Part shown: positions 57,944 through 64,000 of the stretch, piece after piece
Numbering within the stretch: the stretch's first letter is position 1
Layout of the letters: the number at the start of each line of letters is the position of its first letter
Assembly (NCBI GenBank): GCA_030789695.1
Contig: CM061142.1
Span: forward strand, 357,343,486 to 357,407,485
Reading direction: 5' to 3'
Length of the DNA: 64,000 nucleotides
Origin: Scilla litardierei
Taxonomy: Eukaryota; Streptophyta; Magnoliopsida; Asparagales; Asparagaceae
The notes under the pieces: model-generated
What the model was told of the DNA's origin: nothing
Databases searched by the model: none
The model's input: only the letters and a program-made list of their open reading frames with translations
Translations under genes and position numbers: made by a program

Positions 57944-60379
57944 TGTTGGATCTGGATCCTAGCCTAGAGGGGGGGTGAATAGGCTTATAAAAATAATTCG
58001 TGCAACCCACGAATAAGCACACGCAGTTATAGCAGCAACATGGTAAATAAAAAAACAGACACAGAGTACACAACAGATTTACCCTAGTTCGGTCGTCCCA
58101 ACGACCTACTCCAGCCCCCAAAGCAGAATTAGTATTGAATAGCGCAATAGGTACAAAACCACTAGTTAGAGCACGCTCAGAGCACCCTCTACGTCTCTAC
58201 ACTTTCCAGGCTCTCAGTACCACACACACAGTGTTTTCTCTCACTATCAATCCTAGTAATGCTTTCTACCAGCTAGTCCCAAACTAGCTGTGTCCCACTT
58301 GTCTAGCCCCAGCCAGACAAGTCCCAATATAGTCACAGAAAAAATAGGTAAAGTTTCCCCTACAGAGAACGTTACACTAAGACATAAATAAAAGAGTTTA
58401 AGGGTTTAGAAATGCTAAGTTTTTGTTCGTGTAGGCGTCTCTGTCAATCAGCACGTCGTCAGCTCCAATCTGACGCAAACGGTGTCTCAATCTGACTCCT
58501 GGATTTCAAGTTGTAGCTCTTAGAAGTTTAGTGTATAAGTCGGTCTGTGCGCAAAGAAGCTCAGTTCAAATTCTTTTATTCTCGGTCTGTGCGCAGAGCA
58601 GCTTCCTTTAAATAACTCGGTCGATGCGCAGAGGAAATGCAGTTCACTTCTTTTTCTACTCGGTCGGTGCGCAGAGCAACTGCCTTAGAAATTCAACGCC
58701 ACGGCATCTTCGAAAACTCGCGCCTCAGCTAAACTTTCCGTCCGATGAAATTAATCCCCGCCTTTGATTTCAATTGCTTGGAGTTGATCCCCGCCGTTGG
58801 TTTTGCGATCCGATTTGATGCGGATGCCACGTCAGCCCGCGTTCACTCCGACTTCAGCCTAGGGCATGCATCGGCGATCTCTCGTTTCTCCGGGCGATGG
58901 CAGCGGCTTCTGCACACAGTGATGACGACGGCGAAGCGAACTCCCTGCGGTGAAATGATTTAACGGCGGCGAGCTCTTCGTGACGACGGCCGCGGCATCT
59001 TCTCTTCACGGTGACGGCGTCGTACTGCGAGACTTGCAGGCAGCAGCGTGGATCTCGTGGCAGCATCTACTCGAAGGAGACGGCGACGGTGTACTCCTCC
59101 AGTGATGACTTTGAGGACGGCGACGGTGACTTCTCCACGTGCTCGACGGTCTTCTTCTTTGCTGAGACGTTGCAAACGGCGCTGCTCCTCTCCGGTGATC
59201 TGAGTTCGTGGACTTTGGCTTCTCCGACGTCTGTGAGCGCTTTACTCCGATGGCGAGGAGATTTCAGCAGTTGTTGTCGATGATCGCTCGACTCCGAGTT
59301 GTCTTTGGCAGCAACAGATCCTTTTCTCCGACGTGCAGGCACTTCGACGGCAGCAGCACTCCACGAGCAGCAGCGGTGATCTCGTCGCGGCTTCGTCGGT
59401 GATGTTTCGTGCAGCAGCGAATATCTTCGATGTTCGGGCCTTCGGCTTCCTTGACTCGGCAGCAGCAACTACGACGGCGGTGCTCCGACTTGCAACTCGA
59501 CTTCTCTAGGCGGCGGTGTTCAGAAGACGGCAACAGGAAGAGCAGCTGCGGATTGTTGACGTTCGGTGGCAGCTGGATGCGACAACGATGACTTTGAGGA
59601 CGGGGCTTGAAGACGGCGATCACTGCTCCTCCGATGGCAGCGGTTGATAGGGTTCTTCAGCAAACGTGCGACCTGCTCGTGTTCTCCAAGCGATGGTGAC
59701 TGCGGGCTCGAGGATGATCCTAGGCATTGGAGAAGAGAGATAGGATTTTGATTGACAGGTGTTGCTTACCGAAGGCTTTTGATGGTAGGGTTTCTTTTTA
59801 TCTTTGGAGAGGAGAAGTATTTGCGTGTTTGAGAAATATTTGCGTAAGCCCCTCTCTTTTTTAATTGATTGCCGCAGCTTTGATGCTGGGGATTTTTTTT
59901 GATTGCCGCAGGAGAAAAAACTTCTATGGTATTTGATTTATATATTGTGTAGCTAGGTCATTGTGCTAGGATTTTGATGAAGTATGGCTAAGAATATTTT
60001 GTTCCCCTTAGAGATAGGACTAAGAGATTTGATGAAATCTCAACAATACACTTGCTCATCCCATATTTGATTATCCCTAGAAAGTAGGGATATGAGATTT
60101 GATATTTGGAGAGATTCGATTTGAATAGGGATTGGATAGGAGCAAGAATCTTTAATAGATTTGATTATATTTGTCTCCATCTCTTCCAATATTGACCAAG
60201 TCAAAATAGCTTAGTGCACACCACCTATTCTCTTTTCAACTTGCTATATGTTTAGCAATTACTCCAACTATTGAGAAGATTATCGTTTCGCCTTTCCTGA
60301 AACACAATTAGCACACACGTCAGATATAACGACACGTTTGTCATCATCAAACCAAGATCCTAGATCGTTGCTTCCAACA
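57944..60379 (-). repeat. 5' LTR of element F
   Basis: Matches 52219-54671, including the CTCGGTCGGTGCGCAGAG repeats and the GC-rich block (58740-59710). Confidence 0.92.
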
Positions 60380-61788
60380 TAGGAGATGCTCGTAACCTCG
60401 AGAAACACCCCTAGGAGAGGTAGAGGACTATCGGAAGATCCCAACAATGAGACAGGATGGTGAAGAGGCGATACCACGCGTAACGACAGATTTTGAGGTT
60501 TATAGGGGCTGTTTGAGGGTTTGTGGTTCGTGTGAAGGAGGAGAAGGAGTTGCGCGGCTATGGGGAGGTGTCGGAATCAATGGCGAGGGCCGGCCATGGG
60601 TGATCGACGGTGGAACAGATCGGAGGTGGCCGGAATTGGGCGGAGCTACGGGTTATAGGAGCAGGCCGAAGGGTAGAGCAGCAGTTTAAAGGGTTCGGTT
60701 GCTGTTTTGTGGGGAGAGCTCAGCAACAATGGGGAAAAGGGAAGAGAGCGAGGAGAGGGGATTGCACCGACGGTCTAGGGGAGTATTCCGGCGGCTTGCT
60801 CTTTGGGGGTTGCAGCAAAATAAGAAGATGGCCGGAATATCGGGTGCTCCTCCAGCGATCGGTGGCCGGAGGTAGAAGAGGGCACCGGCAGCATGAAGTG
60901 GGTGGTACGGGGATCGGAGCTTGGTGCGTGCGAAGCTGCTGCGTGCGTAACAATTGAGGGGGCGGCCGCTGTTTTGATTTTTGCTGGAGAAGAAAACGCA
61001 AAAGCCCTAGGTTGTTTTGAAATGTTGCAGCTCACGTCGGTAGGGCATAGCTAGGGTTGTAGGGTTAGCTATTGATTAAAGAATTGTTATAATAAATTAT
61101 TAAAAACACAATCTCACCCCTCTCTCTCTCTCTCATGCGTGGGCTGGCTATGATAACATGGGGCTGGTCAACACAAGGATATATATAATAAAAATTATAA
61201 GGGGTTAGAAGCCAAATAAAACTTGGGTTAAGCCAATAATTGGTTGGGCAAAAAGTGAAAGTAGGTCAAACGTGGCCCAAAAATCGTAAGATAAATACTG
61301 GGGTGACCGCATGGATGAGAGAAACATAACTAAGAAGACGGATCACAATTTCGACGTCGAGGGACGAAACTAAAAATAAAAAGGCATCACGACAAAAGTG
61401 AAAGCCGCGACGACTCATCAAACAAGGTCAAATTATGGGAGAACGACCCGTGAAATGACGTTCCCAATTAACACCACAATTTTAATACTCTCAGAGAGGG
61501 TCACAACGGCATATCGCACTATAGGGTTTGGATACAGACAAGATCTAAAATAATTACGTGCACGAACAAGACTATGTGCACGAAAAGCGTACATAGAATA
61601 CGGGTTCCAAAAGCGACAGTAATCCCAAGTTGAGCACACGTCGGGGGTGGCTTGCTAAGGATGCAACCAAGGTGCTACGGCCCTATCAACTCAATGACGC
61701 GACTCACATACCAAGCACAAAACCAATCAGGTACTCGAAATTGCTATACGCACAGCCGTATGACGAATAGCGAGTACCGGCCTTTACA

Positions 61789-62617
61789 ATTAACTATTGA
61801 TAGCTAGGGATTTTTATTGGATCTTGAGAGCTCGAGTGATGATCTTGATCTAAGGAAAGCCCTAGATTTTTGATTTTGATCTATAATCGAGATTCCCTAG
61901 AGTTGGTGCGCGAGAGCGACCAAAGCTAGCATCTTTATTAAATCTCTATAATTATATTCGTTTGTACGACGATAAAACGAACACGAACTATCACGATCTG
62001 ATTCGAACTTAAGTTGCGCGAGAGCAGGCTTGAGTTGGAATTGAATATTATTGTTGATCTTAATGCTTGCGATTTGAACTAGGCTTGCGCGAGAGCAATG
62101 CTCTAGTTTAGATTATTATAGACTTGCGCAGCGTGAGAGCGTGCGTTGGTTCCCAATTTAGTTGCGACAAGTTCACCCTAAATCAAGTGTAGTAATGTAT
62201 GAATTTGTGTTTTACATTGATTGCTTAAAATCTATAGTGGGGATTCCCAAGCACTAGGCATTCTTATAAATTGAATTTACAACACTTTGAATGATTATGA
62301 CACCAATATTTCTTCGCCACCAATTTACAATAGCTCAGTAATCCATATAGATACCAATAGTTCATCCCTGTGAATTGATACTTGCTTACCACTTAACCGT
62401 GCGCTTGCGGTAAAACTACATTGTTTTCGGAGTTACTATCCGAGACGACCACATACACAGAGATAAATTGCCTCGAGGGCATACCCATCTCCCAATAAGT
62501 ACCCCCTTTCTTGTTTCTATCTGCATAGCTAACTAGATACACGATTAGTCGGTACTTATACCACTGCCTCCTTGTGTTCGACATCCGCTGCATCCGATCC
62601 GTATTGCTCGTGATTAC
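61789..62617 (+). repeat. 3' LTR of element D, second part
   Basis: Resumes after E's target duplication. Carries several GCGCGAGAGC words (61910-62130), corresponding to the CTCGCGC/CTCTTGCAAA words of B and C, and the U5 signature CCGTGCGCTTGCGGTAA (62396-62414). A TGTTCGACA word is at 62576. The right end is uncertain: GATTACCA at 62617 is my best choice, since G gag is readable from about there. Confidence 0.65.
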
Positions 62618-63502
62618 CATAAATATATTTTATAGAATGAGCAGATAATATAGTGACAACATCTAAGTCATACTTACCTCCCTTCTTGGAGGTCGATCTC
62701 TCATTGCTGTAGAGATAGTTGTGGTTGGCCATGTCATCCAACAGCTTCGTTGGGTCAACGGGAGTCTGGCTCATGATCACCCCATTAGCGGCGACGTCAA
62801 TTGACATATTCACCTCTCTTGATATACCATTGTAGAAAGTTTGGATTAGGAGCCAACCCGGCACTCCATGGTATGGGAAATTTCTTTCCAAATCCTTGAA
62901 TCTGTCGCATGCCACATATAAAGACTCTTGATCAAGTTGGAAGAACGAGGTGATTTCATTCCTCATCTTCACTTGTTTTTCTAGAGGAAAGAATTTGGTC
63001 AAAAAAGCACACGATAAATTATCCCAAGTAGTAACGTTGCCAGGTCATGGCTTATAAGCCACTCCTTCGCCTAGTCTTTCAAAGAAAAAGGGAAGAGTTG
63101 TAGCCTAATGGCGTCGTTGGTGACACCATTCATCTTAAGCGTGTCAAGTTTCTCCAAGAAAATGTTCAGATGCTCAATAGGATTCTTAATGGGAGACATG
63201 CCAAACTGGTCTTGTTGTATAAAGATGATAATAAATGCTTGTGCTCAAAATTATTGGCCTCCACCGGTGGCCTAGTGACGCTGATCCATTGAACGGCATG
63301 AAAAAGTCCAAAATGGTCTTGTAGGAGGTGGAGTGATAGGCAGAGGATTAACAGGTGGAGGAGTATGGATTTCTTCTTCGGCCATTATTCCTTGTGATAT
63401 CCTTATTCTCCTCTTAGCGTTGCACCTGCGTGCCATAACTTCAATCTCAGTATCTAGGGGAAGCAAATCCTCAGTACACTGCAATCTCATGTGCCTATAC
63501 AA
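62618..63502 (-). pseudogene. Element G gag
   Basis: ATG at 63502 (MYRHMRLQCTEDLLPLD). Capsid segments GVTNDAIRLQLFPFSLKD and AKEWL appear in a shifted frame (63020-63190), then MTKFFPLEKQVKMRNEI, ESLYVACDRFKDLERNFPYHG and TFYNGISREVNMSIDVAANG, matching B gag. Stops and frame changes are present near 63240, 63080 and 63010. D's LTR end breaks it off. Confidence 0.82.
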
Positions 63503-63631
63503 AGAACAGAACTAAAAGAAAACATCAGTAGCACCAGAAACAATAGCAAAAGAAAATAAAAGGGAAATAAAAAGAAAAGAAAAATACATAGTCTAGTAAC
63601 TAAGATCAAAACCAATATCAAGTCGTACCTT

Positions 63632-63649
63632 CCTGGCAATGGTGCAAGA
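63632..63649 (-). other. Degenerate primer-binding site (G)
   Basis: Minus strand TTGCACCATTGCCAGGAA, the tRNA-Asp complement with several G to A changes. Confidence 0.7.
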
Positions 63650-63654
63650 AAACT

Positions 63655-64000
63655 TGTTGTCCTCGATAATTTATACCGCAAGCACACGGTGTAGTTATAG
63701 TATAATACAGGTCGTCTAATAGGAGGCAGTTGTTGAATATTAGTTTCTTTCACGGTTATTATCAATGTGATCGATAGGTTGCTAAGAAGTATGAACACTA
63801 AGAATAAATATCAATATGGAAAAGTTCTCATACCTAGCTATCCCCGCTATTGGATTAAAGCTAGGATTAAATTGGATTGATCGATTGTTGAATTCTTTGG
63901 TTATGGAGAGGTTGTTTAACCTAAGGGCATTCTCCCCCCTCCTCCCACTTCCATGATGTAATGATAGGATATTCCCTTATGTTATACATACCCCCCACTC
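63655..64000 (-). repeat. 5' LTR of element G, partial
   Basis: Starts TGTTGTCCTCGATAA; U5 signature ACCGCAAGCACACGGTGTAG at about 63675. Runs off the window. Confidence 0.75.

Larger units (their letters stand above)
52219..60379 (-). mobile_element. Gag-only copia element F
   Basis: Flanked by TAGGA (52214-52218, 60380-60384). LTRs 52219-54671 (2453 bp) and 57944-60379 (2436 bp), TGTTGGATCTGG..TTCCAACA. PBS for tRNA-iMet, gag, then directly a non-coding 3' region and a GGTTTGTCATCACCAAAAGGGGGAAAT polypurine context (split: CACCAAAAGGGGGAAAT). No protease, integrase, RT or RNase H. LTRs differ by about 4 percent over the first 235 bases by hand count, so it is fairly recent. Lineage is copia, Tork/SIRE-like by gag and polypurine context. 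Confidence 0.9.
44201..61788 (-). mobile_element. LARD-like element E
   Basis: Flanked by ATTAA on both sides (44196-44200, 61789-61793). LTRs of 3093 bp (44201-47293) and about 3098 bp (50525-61788 without F) enclose 3231 bp of AT-rich DNA without coding capacity. Minus orientation is set by GTCCGAGGACGGACTT and a GGTGGGTAGGA polypurine tract next to the left LTR, the arrangement known from Tekay/Del chromoviruses. Long LTRs with non-coding interior fit the definition of a large retrotransposon derivative (LARD). LTRs differ at about 5 percent in the first 210 bases by hand count. Confidence 0.88.
50525..61788 (-). repeat. 5' LTR of element E (carries element F)
   Basis: Parts 50525-52218 and 60380-61788 together match the left LTR, including the tandem duplication (51061-51165) and the hairpin (51644-51670). 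F is inserted at TAGGA. Confidence 0.9.

Overview
The window looks like plant nuclear heterochromatin, most likely from an angiosperm. It is built almost entirely of nested LTR retrotransposons. The evidence is a set of primer-binding sites complementary to plant tRNA-Asp (TGGCGCCGTTGCCGGGGA type), an Athila-type Ty3/gypsy pol, an ATHILA ORF-1-like protein, a Ty1/copia gag with a tRNA-iMet primer site, and elements inserted inside one another. I found no convincing host gene, tRNA, rRNA or other RNA gene. The species cannot be told from the sequence. One assembly gap (N) lies at 23440-23939. All work was by eye; element names (B, C, D and so on) are mine.

Left third, 1-24332. Two minus-strand LTRs of family I (1-1000 partial, 1047-2659 solo-like) abut the 3' half of element M (minus; broken gag-derived ORF 3822-5486, PBS 5695-5712, 5' LTR 5719-7839). 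M sits in the 3' end of element J (minus), the only element with pol. J has integrase, RNase H and RT between 8138 and 19944, a repeated-module ORF at 20300-20863, and a 5' LTR from 21037. J's integrase was split by a MITE-like inverted repeat, and next to that the plus-strand non-autonomous element I (9071-17695) inserted. Element I's 5' LTR in turn holds a solo LTR, L (10512-11951). A copia-like LTR piece K (22395-23439), the gap, and a family I LTR end (23940-24332) follow.

Middle, 24333-43069. Element C (minus, Athila-type) is interrupted in its gag by complete element B (24349-36042, TSD GCTTG). B keeps gag, protease and the ATHILA ORF-1-like ORF but has lost RT, RNase H and integrase. 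C's 5' LTR carries solo LTR H (38066-40921, TSD CGAGT). C itself lies in the 3' noncoding part of plus-strand element D.

Right third, 43070-64000. D's 3' LTR is split by LARD-like element E (44201-61788, TSD ATTAA): LTRs of about 3.1 kb flanking 3.2 kb of non-coding DNA. One LTR of E holds gag-only copia element F (52219-60379, TSD TAGGA). D in turn appears to sit in the gag of element G (minus), whose LTR runs off the window at 63655-64000.

Most elements lack genes needed for their own movement and would depend on proteins supplied elsewhere. The most unusual signals are non-coding: paired CG-centred palindromes just upstream of LTR TATA boxes in several unrelated families, often forming perfect or compensated hairpins; the same palindromes in the spacer upstream of the 3' ORF of B; and a hairpin plus purine tract shared by the 3' regions. 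Two unfamiliar proteins also deserve attention: a tandem-duplicated module in M and J, and an acidic ORF with a conserved C-terminus in I and M.
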